Assembly: GCA_965277615.1 (NCBI GenBank)
Contig: CBDIDG010000004.1
Location: 372,001 to 436,000 of the forward strand
Direction: 5' to 3'
DNA length: 64,000 bases
Origin: Bog-532 sp965277615
GTDB taxonomy: Bacteria > Actinomycetota > Actinomycetes > Streptosporangiales > Streptosporangiaceae
Part shown: positions 27,683 through 36,312 of the stretch, one piece after another
Position numbering within the stretch: the first letter of the stretch is position 1
Layout: each line of letters starts with the position of its first letter
The notes under the pieces: model-generated
Told to the model about the DNA's origin: nothing
What the model saw: only the letters and a program-made list of their open reading frames with translations
Database searches by the model: none
Made by a program: the position numbers and the translations under genes

Positions 27683-28108
27683 ATGACCGTCACCACCACC
27701 GCCCACGCCAACTTCCGCGGTCAGGCCCGCGAAGCTCTCAACTTTTACCACTCGGTGTTCGGCGGCGACCTGTCGCTGGCCACCTACGCCGACATCCACT
27801 CCGTCGAGAGCCCCGAGCAGGCCGACCACATAGCCTTCGGACGGGTGAAGGCCCCGAACGGCTTCGACATCATGGCCTACGACGTGCAGCCCTTCAAGGG
27901 CTACAACCCCGGCGAGAACGCCTTCTACGTCACGCTGCAGGGCAACGACACTGACGAGATCAAGGCCCAGTGGGACGGCCTGGCCGACGGCGCCACCACC
28001 ATCCTGATCCCATTGGCCCCCGCACCGTTCGCTCCGCTCTACGGCATGCTCACCGACCATTACGGAATTACCTGGATCGTCGGCGTCGACACCCCCCAGG
28101 ACAGCTGA
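27683..28108 (+). CDS. VOC-superfamily (PhnB-like) protein
   Basis: A 141-residue glyoxalase-fold protein. The first beta-alpha unit, ANFRGQAREALNFYHSVFGGDL, is typical of PhnB/3-demethylubiquinone methyltransferase-like proteins. The end, GMLTDHYGITWIVGV, completes the second module. The metal ligands are not obvious, so it may be a binding protein as well as an enzyme. The ATG at 27683 has GAAAGG about nine bases upstream. Between this gene and att copy 2 (28109-28305) nothing is seen. Confidence 0.85.
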   Translation: MTVTTTAHANFRGQAREALNFYHSVFGGDLSLATYADIHSVESPEQADHIAFGRVKAPNGFDIMAYDVQPFKGYNPGENAFYVTLQGNDTDEIKAQWDGLADGATTILIPLAPAPFAPLYGMLTDHYGITWIVGVDTPQDS

Positions 28109-28305
28109 CACCCCCGACACTGTTCCACCGATGGAGGGCGCACTCGCCGCCCCCTCCATCCGGCCGGAGGCGACCACTCGGGCAGAGATCCGCACGCGCG
28201 TCGCAGGTCTCACCGCCCGCCCCGGTGCGACAAGATAATTATGGCTATGACGGTCCGCCACCGCCTGCGTTTTCGCCGGTGGCTACAGCGCTCAGCCTTG
28301 TCTAG

Positions 28306-28348
28306 CTTCTAAGCAGCCGGTCGCAGGTTCGCGTCCTGCCGGGCGCGC
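28306..28348 (+). repeat. att core copy 2
   Basis: This is identical to tRNA-Arg from the anticodon loop to the 3' end except for one base (GTTCGCGTCC instead of GTTCGAGTCC). The acceptor 5' half and D arm are missing, so it is not a tRNA gene. An integrase gene ends only 51 bases away, as expected for an attL/attR next to int. Confidence 0.88.
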
Positions 28349-28399
28349 TTGCCGAGAAGCCCAGGTCAGTGCACATGTCGCCATACTTCCCGCCCACGG

Positions 28400-29149
28400 T
28401 CACGATGCCGTCCGCCGCCGCCGTGCCCGTTGCGTGCCCGATGGCGTCGTCTTAGACCGTCCCAGCTCCCCCGCCGCCTGCTTGCTCAACACGTCCGCGA
28501 TGGCCTGCTGCCGCTCGTTGCTGCCACGCAGATACACCATGGCGGCTCGGGCCGTTGAGTGGCCCATGCGATCCATCAGCTCGCGAAGATTGGCACCCGC
28601 GCCCGCCGCGAGCATGTTGCCCGTATGGCGCAGGTCGTGAAAGTGGATCACCGGCAGCCCGGCCGCCTTCAGGGCAGGCAGCCAGACCCGGCGCCGGAAG
28701 TTGGTATGACGCAAAGGGCCGCCCTGAGAACTGGTGAATACCAGCCCGTCATCACCGGACGCGGCGTAGGTCACCAGGTGCGAGGCAACGTCAGCCGTGA
28801 TCACCTCGGGGATCGCCACCGTGCGCCGCCCGGCCTCTGACTTCGGCGGCCCGAACACGAACCCGCCGCCGCGCTGCTCGTTCAGTTGCCGGGCAACTCG
28901 GACCGTCCGGGCCTGGACGTCGACGTCGCATCGGCGTAGAGCAGCCAGCTCGCCCCAGCGGAGACTGCCGAACGCGGCGAGCAGCACCAGGGCGCGGTAC
29001 CGCCCGCCGGAGGCGTCGGCCAGGTCGTAAACCTGCCGGATCGTCAGGATCGGCCGCTCCGGTGACTTCTCTTGCCCGGCGCCCCTGATCCGGCACGGAT
29101 TACGGCGGATCAGCCCGTCATCCACCTCCGCCAGATCAGCACAGCTCAC
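28400..29149 (-). pseudogene. int: 5'-truncated tyrosine recombinase (integrase)
   Basis: Only the C-terminal catalytic domain is left, about 249 residues against roughly 380-450 for full integrases. It contains GSLRWGELAALRRCDV (first Arg), HFHDLRHTGNMLAAGAGA (His-x-x-Arg-His), LMDRMGHSTARAAMVYLRG (Tyr nucleophile). The sequence DDGLIRRNPCRIRGAG is the usual linker before the catalytic domain. Upstream of 29149 the frame continues only about 20 codons to a stop, and no core-binding domain is recognisable in 29150-29416. I infer it is inactive, though its stop-proximal end abuts att copy 2 and marks this site as the former int-att end. Confidence 0.85.
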
Positions 29150-29416
29150 CCGCCACGCAGACCAGATGCGTGCTCCTGGACGCTCTCCCCTGGCCGGGTC
29201 CGCTCACAGCAGCGTGACGCTAGGCCCGTAGATGCCACATTGCCCGACGCAGACCAGCGTGCAAACCAGTGGCCACCACGGGGGTGACGGACCCGCCCGG
29301 CCCGCGATCATGCGGCAGTAACAGCTATTCCGTTGACGTGCCGGGGATAGGCCGTTGGCCTGGAACATCAGGCCGAGCTGACGGTCAAGTCCTTTGGCGT
29401 GGTGTTTGGCGGTTAG

Positions 29417-30742
29417 CGCGTGATCCTTTGTTGTGAGTTAGGCGCTGAGCGCCTGCAGGTCGCTGTCGGGGGTCACCTCCGTCCCGGTGCCGGCCGCCGG
29501 GGCCAGGGTGATGCGGGAGCGGGTGAGGATGTCCAGGCCGAGGTAGCGGCGTCCTTCGGCCCATTCGTCGTGCTGTTCGGCCAGGACGGCGCCGACGAGG
29601 CGGATCAGGGCGTCGCGGCTGGGGAAGATCCCGACGACGTCGGTGCGGCGGCGGATCTCGCGGTTGAGGCGCTCCTGGGGATTGTTCGACCAGATCTGCC
29701 GCCACAGTTCCTTCGGGAAGCTGGTGAACGCCAGGACGTCCGCGCGGGCGCCGTCCAGATGCTCAGCGACCTTGGGCAGCTTCTCGCTGATCGCGTCGAT
29801 CAGCCGGTCGTACTGGGCGTGGACGGAGGCGGCGTCGGGCTGATCGTAGACCGAGTGCAGCAGGGTCTTGACCCACGGCCAGGACGCCTTCGGGGTGACG
29901 GACATCAGGTTCGCGGCGTAGTGGGTGCGGCACCGCTGCCAGGCCGCTCCGGGCAAGGTGGCGCCGATCGCCTCGGTCAGGCCGCGGTGCGCATCAGAGG
30001 TGACGAGCTGGACGCCGGTCAGGCCGCGGGCGGTCAGGTCCCGGAAGAATCCCAGCCACCCGGCGCCGTCCTCAGCCGAGGTGACCTGCAGGCCCAGGAT
30101 CTCCCGGTGCCCGTCCGCGTTCACCCCGGTGGCCAGCAGCGCATGCACATTGACCACCCGGCCGCCCTCACGGACCTTCAGCACCAGCGCGTCCGCCGCG
30201 ACGAACGTGTAGGGCCCGGCGTCCAGCGGGCGGGTCCGGAACGCTTCCACCTGCTCATCCAGGTCCCGGGCCATCTCGCTGACCTGGGACCGGGACAGCC
30301 GGGTGATCCCCAGGGACTCGACCAGCTTCTCCATCCGCCGCGTACTGACACCGAGCAGGTAACAGGTCGCCACCACCGAGGTCAGGGCCGCCTCGGCGCG
30401 GCGGCGGCGTTCCAGCAGCCAGTCCGGGAAGTACGACCCGGACCGCAGCTTGGGGATCGCCACGTCCAGCGTCCCCGCCCGGGTATCAAAGTCCCGGTGC
30501 CGGTACCCGTTGCGGACATTGACCCGGTCCAGTGACGGCGCCCCGTAGGGCGCACCGCAGACCGCGTCGGCCTCAGCGGACATGAGCGCGTTGATGAACG
30601 TGGCCAGCATCTGGCGCAGCAGATCCGGCGACGCGGACTCCAGCTGGTCGTGCAGGAAACGGGCAGGGTCGATACTGCTGGGAGCGGTCACCGCGAAATC
30701 TCCTTCAGAAGCACTGTGAGAGGTCTTCCAAAGGATCACGCG
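29417..30742. mobile_element. IS256-family insertion sequence
   Basis: About 1326 bp bounded by the perfect 14-bp inverted repeat CGCGTGATCCTTTG (29417-29430) and its complement (30729-30742), with one transposase gene inside. I could not identify a convincing 8-9-bp target duplication. It separates the integrase remnant from the epoxide hydrolase. Confidence 0.8.
29438..30694 (-). CDS. IS256-family transposase
   Basis: A mutator-type DDE transposase of about 418 residues from the GTG at 30694; the frame is open 15 codons further to 30739, which is inside the terminal repeat. Key blocks are RNGYRHRDFDTRAGTLDVAIPKLR, VAADALVLKVREGG (first Asp), LVTSDAHRGLTEAIG (second Asp), WQRCRTHYAANLM and NPQERLNREIRRRTDVVGIF (Glu region). 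The frame is intact, so the element may be active. Confidence 0.92.
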   Translation of the reverse strand, partial: AVTAPSSIDPARFLHDQLESASPDLLRQMLATFINALMSAEADAVCGAPYGAPSLDRVNVRNGYRHRDFDTRAGTLDVAIPKLRSGSYFPDWLLERRRRAEAALTSVVATCYLLGVSTRRMEKLVESLGITRLSRSQVSEMARDLDEQVEAFRTRPLDAGPYTFVAADALVLKVREGGRVVNVHALLATGVNADGHREILGLQVTSAEDGAGWLGFFRDLTARGLTGVQLVTSDAHRGLTEAIGATLPGAAWQRCRTHYAANLMSVTPKASWPWVKTLLHSVYDQPDAASVHAQYDRLIDAISEKLPKVAEHLDGARADVLAFTSFPKELWRQIWSNNPQERLNREIRRRTDVVGIFPSRDALIRLVGAVLAEQHDEWAEGRRYLGLDILTRSRITLAPAAGTGTEVTPDSDLQALSA

Positions 30743-30871
30743 GTGGCCGCCCTACGCGTCTGCGCCACGCCCATCACCAGGGCCGTTCAACACACCACTC
30801 TGCCGGACGCCACTGAGCTGACCGGGTCCGGCCCTCCGCTGCCGTCAACCAGCCCAGGGAGGCAGAGACTT

Positions 30872-32065
30872 ATGTCCAGCGAAACCGAAATCCGTCCCTT
30901 CCACGTCGAGGTTTCCGACGAGACGCTGGCCGATCTGCGTCGGCGCATCGCGGAGACTCGCTGGCCCAGCAAGGAGCTGGTCGGCGACATCTCGCAGGGC
31001 GTACAGCTGGCCACGCTGCAGGCACTCGCCGCCCACTGGACGACTGATTACGACTGGCGCCGGTGCGAGAAGATGCTGAACGGGCTGCCGCAGTTCACAA
31101 CCAACATCGATGGGCTCGAGATTCACTTCATCCACGCGAAGTCGCAGCACGAGGGTGCGCTGCCCCTGATCATCACGCACGGCTGGCCCGGGTCGGTGAT
31201 CGAGATGCTTGGGGTGATCGGGCCGCTCACCGACCCGACGGCGTACGGCGGAACGGCCGAGGACGCATTCGACCTCGTGATCCCGTCAATCCCCGGGTAC
31301 GGGTTCTCCGAGCAGCCCCCCGAGGCCGGCTGGGACTCCGCTCGTGTCGGCGAGGCGTGGACGGAGCTGATGCACCGCCTCGGCTACACGCGGTATGTGG
31401 CACAGGGCGGCGACCAAGGCGCCGGCGTAACCGACGCGATGGCCCGCCAGGAACCCGACGGGCTACTCGGCGTGCACTTCAACCTCCTGTCCGCCGCCCC
31501 GCGAGAGCTCCTGATGGCCTCCATCAATCTGAGGCTCGCGTTCTCCGGCGAGGATCGGGAACAGCTCAGCAAGGTCATCGGCGTCTTCATGCGCGGCTAC
31601 ATCGCCGAGATGGGCGAGCACCCGCAAACGATCGGCTACCCGTTGCTGGACTCACCGATGGGCATGGCGGCGTGGATGCTCGACCATGACGCCGACAGCT
31701 ACGCGAAGATCTCCCGGGCCTTCCTCGAGGGCAAGCCCACGGGCGGCCTCACGCGGGACAACATCCTCGACAACATCACGCTGTACTGGGTGACGAACAC
31801 GTCGGCCTCTGCCGCGCGACTGTACTGGGAGGGCGGACGAAGCGGAATGGTCGCGTTCAAGCATCCGCCGCCTCACGTCAAGCTCCCCGTCGGCTACACC
31901 GTGTTCCCGGACGAGCTCTTCCAGCCGCCGCGGCACTGGGTGAAGCACGCTTACCACAACCTCGTCTACTTCAACGAGGCAGAGAAGGGCGGGCACTTCG
32001 CCGCCTGGGAAGAGCCGCAACTGTTTTCAGAAGAGATGCGCGCGGCGTTCCGGTCACTGCGTTAA
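30872..32065 (+). CDS. Epoxide hydrolase (EHN-type alpha/beta hydrolase)
   Basis: A 397-residue hydrolase with the epoxide-hydrolase N-terminal domain (IRPFHVEVSDETLADLRRRI). The alpha/beta core has the oxyanion HGWPGS motif, the nucleophile Asp in AQGGDQGAG (GGDWG in most relatives), and the final catalytic His in KGGHFAAWEEP. It would open epoxides to diols. I chose the ATG at 30872 with GGGAGGCAGAG about ten bases upstream; the open frame upstream reaches into the IS256 end and is not protein-like. It is cargo between att copies 2 and 3. Nothing is seen in 32066-32324. Confidence 0.88.
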   Translation: MSSETEIRPFHVEVSDETLADLRRRIAETRWPSKELVGDISQGVQLATLQALAAHWTTDYDWRRCEKMLNGLPQFTTNIDGLEIHFIHAKSQHEGALPLIITHGWPGSVIEMLGVIGPLTDPTAYGGTAEDAFDLVIPSIPGYGFSEQPPEAGWDSARVGEAWTELMHRLGYTRYVAQGGDQGAGVTDAMARQEPDGLLGVHFNLLSAAPRELLMASINLRLAFSGEDREQLSKVIGVFMRGYIAEMGEHPQTIGYPLLDSPMGMAAWMLDHDADSYAKISRAFLEGKPTGGLTRDNILDNITLYWVTNTSASAARLYWEGGRSGMVAFKHPPPHVKLPVGYTVFPDELFQPPRHWVKHAYHNLVYFNEAEKGGHFAAWEEPQLFSEEMRAAFRSLR

Positions 32066-32324
32066 CGACAGCTCGCACCCGGAAGCATGCGGGTGGAAGT
32101 GCGGGTGTCCTCCCCCGAACCCGCCGTAGGCGTATTCACGACAGCCGGAACCTGTCAAGGGCGCCTGCGACAGGCCAGGGCGCGGTCCGGTTGCTGTGCA
32201 TGACGGCGAGGGCCATCTCGGCACCTGACCATCTCGGCGAGATGCTCGGCGCTCTCACCGAGCCGGGCTGACCATAGCCGTCGTGCAGGGCGAACAGGCA
32301 TGCTGACCCGCTGCGCACACCGAC

Positions 32325-32382
32325 CTTCTAAGCAGCCGGTTTCAGGTTCGAGTCCTGCCGGGCGCGCTTGACCTGGGGTTTT
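32325..32382 (+). repeat. att core copy 3 with downstream tail
   Basis: The first 43 bases match the 3' half of tRNA-Arg with two mismatches (TT for CG in the variable region). The next 15 match the sequence that followed the tRNA before IS481 insertion (25488-25501). It is the outermost right boundary of the island that I can see. Confidence 0.85.
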
Positions 32383-32863
32383 CTCGCTCTGCGCGCGGTT
32401 GCGCAGCGACGACAGATATTTAGGCCGCCGCGGACACTCGCTGACCGGGGACTATGGCTGCTAGCGGCCTAAACACGGCTGGAGGTGTCGCCTAGCGGCA
32501 GCTACAGAGCTCGTACAGCAGATAAATGGCGTTTCCACTCGCCTTCGGCTGGCCAGCGCGTCGGCGCGAGGTCGAGAAGCACCTCGACGATCGCCGAGCG
32601 CTCAAGGTTGCCGAGCGCGGGCCCAACCGGATGGTCGTCACCCTATCGGGCTGCGGGTTGGAGGTTAGCCACGACGACCGGACAACCCCGGATTTACCTT
32701 GTCCCGATGGCTACTGGACAACCCCATCGTTTGGATATTTCATGACCAATGGGGGATCAGGGCGCAAACCTGGGTCTTGCCTCACGGCAGATTTCGGCCA
32801 CTCCGGGGGATTCGCAGCGCTGCTCATCTGGTTTCCGGCTGGGCGGAGTTGTGAGGAGACGGC
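32383..32863. other. Intergenic region downstream of the island, no gene supported
   Basis: About 480 bases between the last att copy and the YWTD-propeller gene. A 132-codon frame starting at 32526 looks partly protein-like at its start but overlaps the next gene and contains no recognisable domain, so it is not called. The start GGAGGTGTCGCCTAGCGGC (32481) resembles the 5' end of a tRNA-Ser but no cloverleaf follows. Confidence 0.4.
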
Positions 32864-35170
32864 ATGTCGCAAGGTGGCGGGTCCGGTCAACGCGTGCGGA
32901 TGGCTGGGACGTGGCGGCGGGTGATGGCGGCCGGGGTGGGGGTGCTGACCGCGGTGGCCGTGCTGGCCGGGGCGGGGACGGCGGCGGCATCGCCGCGGGC
33001 GGCGTCGCTGGCATTCACCCCAGCCCCGTACAACTACGGGCAGGTCCCGGTCGGGAAGACAGCTTCGCGCACGTTCACGCTGGCCAACACGGGCGGCGCG
33101 GCCACCGGCAAGCTGCGGGTGCGGCTCACAGGGCCAGCCGCGTTCACCATCACCGGCGACACCTGCCGCCACACGCTGAAGCCCGGGAAGACATGCACGG
33201 TCACGGTGCGGTTCGCGCCCACCAGTGCCGCCAGCCTTACCGCGACCCTGAGCGCGGCGGGCAAGAAGCACGGCGCCGCCGCCACCGATGCGCTCACCGG
33301 TAGCGGCGGGGGACTCGGGCAGTCCCTCGGCGGCCACGTTTACTGGGCCGTTCCCGGGGCGATCAATCAAGCCAACCTCGACGGCACCAACCCGCAGACC
33401 GCCGTCCCCGGCCGGAACTCTCCGATCGGAGTGGCGGTCGACTCGAGCCACGTGTATTGGACCGATACCGTGGACGGTATGGGCGCGGTCTATGAGGCCA
33501 ACCTGGACGGCACCGCCGCGCACATCATCAGTACCGGGCCGTACAACCCGGGCGGGGTGGCGGTCGACGCCAGCCATATCTACTGGGCTGATACTGGAGT
33601 CGCGGGGGGGCCAGGCGCGATCTGGGAGGCCAACCTGGACGGCACCGATCCCCAAGCCATCGTGCACGGGCAGAATGCACCCTACGGAGTGGCGGTCGGC
33701 GCCGGCCACCTGTACTGGGCCAACAACCTTGACGGCACCGTCAATGAGGCCAACCTCGACGGCACCAGCCAGGTGGCTATCGTGCAGAGGCAGAATTCAC
33801 CGTTCGGGGTGGCGGTCGGCGCCGGCCACCTGTACTGGGCCAACGCCGGTGACGGCACCATCGGGGAGGCCAACCTGGACGGCACCAGCCAGGTGACCGT
33901 CGTGCACGGGCAAAAAGCCCCGACCGGGGTGGCGGTCGGCGCCGGCCACCTGTACTGGACCAACAACGGTGACGGCACCCTCGGGGAGGCCAACCTCGAC
34001 GGCACCAGCCCGCAGGCCATCGTGCACGGGCAGCGCTTCCTGAACGGGGTGGCGGTCGCCCCGCCACCGGCGGCGCTGGCCTTCACCCCCGCTTCATTCG
34101 ACTACGGCCAGGTGGAATCCGGGCGGCCCGTTTCGCAGACGTTCACGCTGGCCAATACGGGCGGCACAGAATCCGGCGCACTGGCCGACACACTGACCGG
34201 GCCGGCCGCGTTCGCCATTACCGGCGACACCTGGACTGGCACCAGCCTGGAACCCGGTGGGACGTGCACGATCACGGTGCAGTTCGCGGCGGCCAGCAAC
34301 GCCAGCCTCACCGCGACCCTGACCGCGGCCGGCCCGAACCCGGGTGCCACCGCCACCGCCGCACTCAGCGGCGTGGCCGAGGTTCACTTCCTTTACTGGA
34401 CCAACGCCGCAGTTGACTCCGGGCCCAACGACCCAGCCGGTTCGGTCAATAAGGCCAATCTGGACGGCAGCAGCCCGCACACTGTGGTCCGCGGGCAGGG
34501 TGAACCGGCTGGGGCGGCGACGGGTGGCGGGCACCTCTACTGGGCCGCTGGCGGTACCGTCAACGAGGCAAATCTCGACGGCACCGGCGCCCATTCCATC
34601 GTCCCAGGCCCGAACGCCTCGGAAGTGGCCGTCGGCAACAGCCATCTCTACTGGACGAACTCCGGGACCGGATCCGATGAGGCGGGCTCGGTCTGGGAGG
34701 CCAATCTCGACGGCACCGGCGCCCACTCCATCGTCCCCGGCCAGGCCAGACTCATGGGCGGAATCGCGGTCAACGGCAGCCACGTCTACTGGGCCGCCAG
34801 TACCAATTTTTCGGACGGGAATGGCGCGATCTGGGAGGCCAACCTGGACGGCACCGGCGCGCAGGCCATCGTCCACAGCCAGGACGACCCGGCCGGAGTA
34901 GCGCTGGACGGCAGCCACGTCTACTGGGCCACTCCCATCGGAGACAATGACGGCCCTGGTGTCCTCTGGACAGCCAACCTGGACGGCACCAGCTCAAAGC
35001 CGTTGATCTACGACCAGAACAACCCGACCGGGGTTGTGGTGGACGGCACCCGGATCTACTGGACCGACATCGCCGGCGGCACAGTAAACGAGTCCAATAT
35101 CGTTGACCCCCAGCCGCATACCCTCGTCGGCGACCAAGACAACCCGTCGTCCATCACCATCGGTTCTTGA
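32864..35170 (+). CDS. Secreted protein with two ASH-type domains and two six-bladed YWTD-like propellers
   Basis: A 768-residue exported protein. A signal peptide (about 13-48, VMAAGVGVLTAVAVLAGAGT) precedes a choice-of-anchor-D/ASH-like domain (LAFTPAPYNYGQVPVGKTAS). Six blades follow, each with a (V/L/I)YW motif and an ANLDGT loop. A second ASH-like domain (LAFTPASFDYGQVESGRPVS) and six more YW blades complete it. That is two propellers of six, the number of LDL-receptor YWTD propellers. Blades 4-6 are nearly identical in DNA, showing recent duplication. Function is unknown; protein or glycan binding at the surface is a guess. Confidence 0.85.
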   Translation: MSQGGGSGQRVRMAGTWRRVMAAGVGVLTAVAVLAGAGTAAASPRAASLAFTPAPYNYGQVPVGKTASRTFTLANTGGAATGKLRVRLTGPAAFTITGDTCRHTLKPGKTCTVTVRFAPTSAASLTATLSAAGKKHGAAATDALTGSGGGLGQSLGGHVYWAVPGAINQANLDGTNPQTAVPGRNSPIGVAVDSSHVYWTDTVDGMGAVYEANLDGTAAHIISTGPYNPGGVAVDASHIYWADTGVAGGPGAIWEANLDGTDPQAIVHGQNAPYGVAVGAGHLYWANNLDGTVNEANLDGTSQVAIVQRQNSPFGVAVGAGHLYWANAGDGTIGEANLDGTSQVTVVHGQKAPTGVAVGAGHLYWTNNGDGTLGEANLDGTSPQAIVHGQRFLNGVAVAPPPAALAFTPASFDYGQVESGRPVSQTFTLANTGGTESGALADTLTGPAAFAITGDTWTGTSLEPGGTCTITVQFAAASNASLTATLTAAGPNPGATATAALSGVAEVHFLYWTNAAVDSGPNDPAGSVNKANLDGSSPHTVVRGQGEPAGAATGGGHLYWAAGGTVNEANLDGTGAHSIVPGPNASEVAVGNSHLYWTNSGTGSDEAGSVWEANLDGTGAHSIVPGQARLMGGIAVNGSHVYWAASTNFSDGNGAIWEANLDGTGAQAIVHSQDDPAGVALDGSHVYWATPIGDNDGPGVLWTANLDGTSSKPLIYDQNNPTGVVVDGTRIYWTDIAGGTVNESNIVDPQPHTLVGDQDNPSSITIGS

Positions 35171-35328
35171 CCAGCTCAGGGTAGGGCGAACTCACTCACA
35201 CAGCAGGCCGTCTCGCTGCGTCAGGACCAGGCTGTCGCGCATAAAACAACAAACTTCGGCGGATCCTGTTTGCCAAACCTTCAATTGCCATCAACCTATC
35301 GGCTAGTCGCTCCCTGAATGATCTGTCT

Positions 35329-36312
35329 GTGCAGACTGAAGGTTCGGCCGGCGTACCTTGTGCGGTGCGGGTTCGTGGGATCACGAAGTGTTTTGGTGAT
35401 GTCGTCGCGCTCGACGGTGTCGATCTTGATGTCGCCGCTGGTCAGATTCATGGGGTGGTCGGACCGAACGGCGCCGGGAAGACGACGCTGTTTGGCCTTC
35501 TGCTCGGCCTGGCCGTCGCCGACGGTGGCACCCTTGAAGTCCTGGGCGTGCCGGTCCGGCGGTCGCTGGCGGCTCCGGACGGTGTCACCGGCTTTGTCGA
35601 CGGCCCCGGTCTCTACCCGGCCCTGACCGCCCGGGGCAACCTGGCCGCGCTGGCCGGCCTCCGCCCGCCCGGCGCCCGGACCGCAGGGATAGACGACGTT
35701 CTCGCCCAAGTGGGGCTGACCGATGTCGCCGACGACAAGGTCCGTGGCTTCTCCCTCGGAATGCGTCAGCGGCTCGGGCTGGCTGCCGCTCTGCTCACCC
35801 GGCCACGCCTGCTCGTGCTGGACGAGCCCGCCAACGGTCTCGACCCGGCAGGCAAGAAGCACGTGCACCGTGTCCTCACCCAGCTCGCGGCGGACGGGGC
35901 CACCGTGGTGCTCTCCAGCCATCGGATGGATGACCTGGAAGAGCTCTGCTCAGAAGTCACCATCCTCGCGACCGGCCGGGTGGTCTTCTCCGGCCCGCTG
36001 GCCAAGCTGGCCGACGAAAAGGAAGAACTTGACTACCGGCTGCTGACTTCCGACATCGACGCCGCGCGCCGGGTCGCCGCCGGCACGTACGGCATCCAGC
36101 TGGTCGACGGAGCCGGAGCCGCTGGACAGCGCGAGGTGCTGGTGGTGCGGGCCCGGGTGCCCGCCCTCGATGAACTGGTGCCGCGGCTCGTCCACGAGGG
36201 CATCGCGGTGCGCGAGCTGACGCCGGTGGTCTCACCGCTGGAGTCGGCCTTCCTCGCCCTGACCGAGCAGGAGGGCGAGCAGCCCGCTGAGCAGCAGGAG
36301 TCCAGCCGATGA
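35329..36312 (+). CDS. ABC transporter ATP-binding protein
   Basis: A 327-residue ATPase of the ABC-2 (drug/lantibiotic exporter) type. It has Walker A GPNGAGKTT, the signature FSLGMRQRLGLAA, Walker B LLVLDEPANGLDP, and the switch His in VVLSSHRMDDLEE. The C-terminal ~90 residues are a typical regulatory extension. The start is GTG at 35329 with no strong ribosome site; a leaderless mRNA is possible. It overlaps the permease gene by four bases (ATGA) and forms the first gene of a three-gene operon. Confidence 0.93.
   Translation: MQTEGSAGVPCAVRVRGITKCFGDVVALDGVDLDVAAGQIHGVVGPNGAGKTTLFGLLLGLAVADGGTLEVLGVPVRRSLAAPDGVTGFVDGPGLYPALTARGNLAALAGLRPPGARTAGIDDVLAQVGLTDVADDKVRGFSLGMRQRLGLAAALLTRPRLLVLDEPANGLDPAGKKHVHRVLTQLAADGATVVLSSHRMDDLEELCSEVTILATGRVVFSGPLAKLADEKEELDYRLLTSDIDAARRVAAGTYGIQLVDGAGAAGQREVLVVRARVPALDELVPRLVHEGIAVRELTPVVSPLESAFLALTEQEGEQPAEQQESSR

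Noticed and set aside
28306..28348. Possible second tRNA-Arg gene
   Set aside because: Only the 3' half is present; acceptor 5' strand, D arm and half of the anticodon stem are missing. It is an att repeat. The same holds for 32325-32367.
32481..32560. tRNA-Ser-like start GGAGGTGTCGCCTAGCGGC
   Set aside because: No anticodon stem, variable arm or T arm follows, so the similarity is limited to about 19 bases.
32526..32924. 132-codon frame before the propeller gene
   Set aside because: No domain, no ribosome site, and its end overlaps the signal peptide of the next gene.
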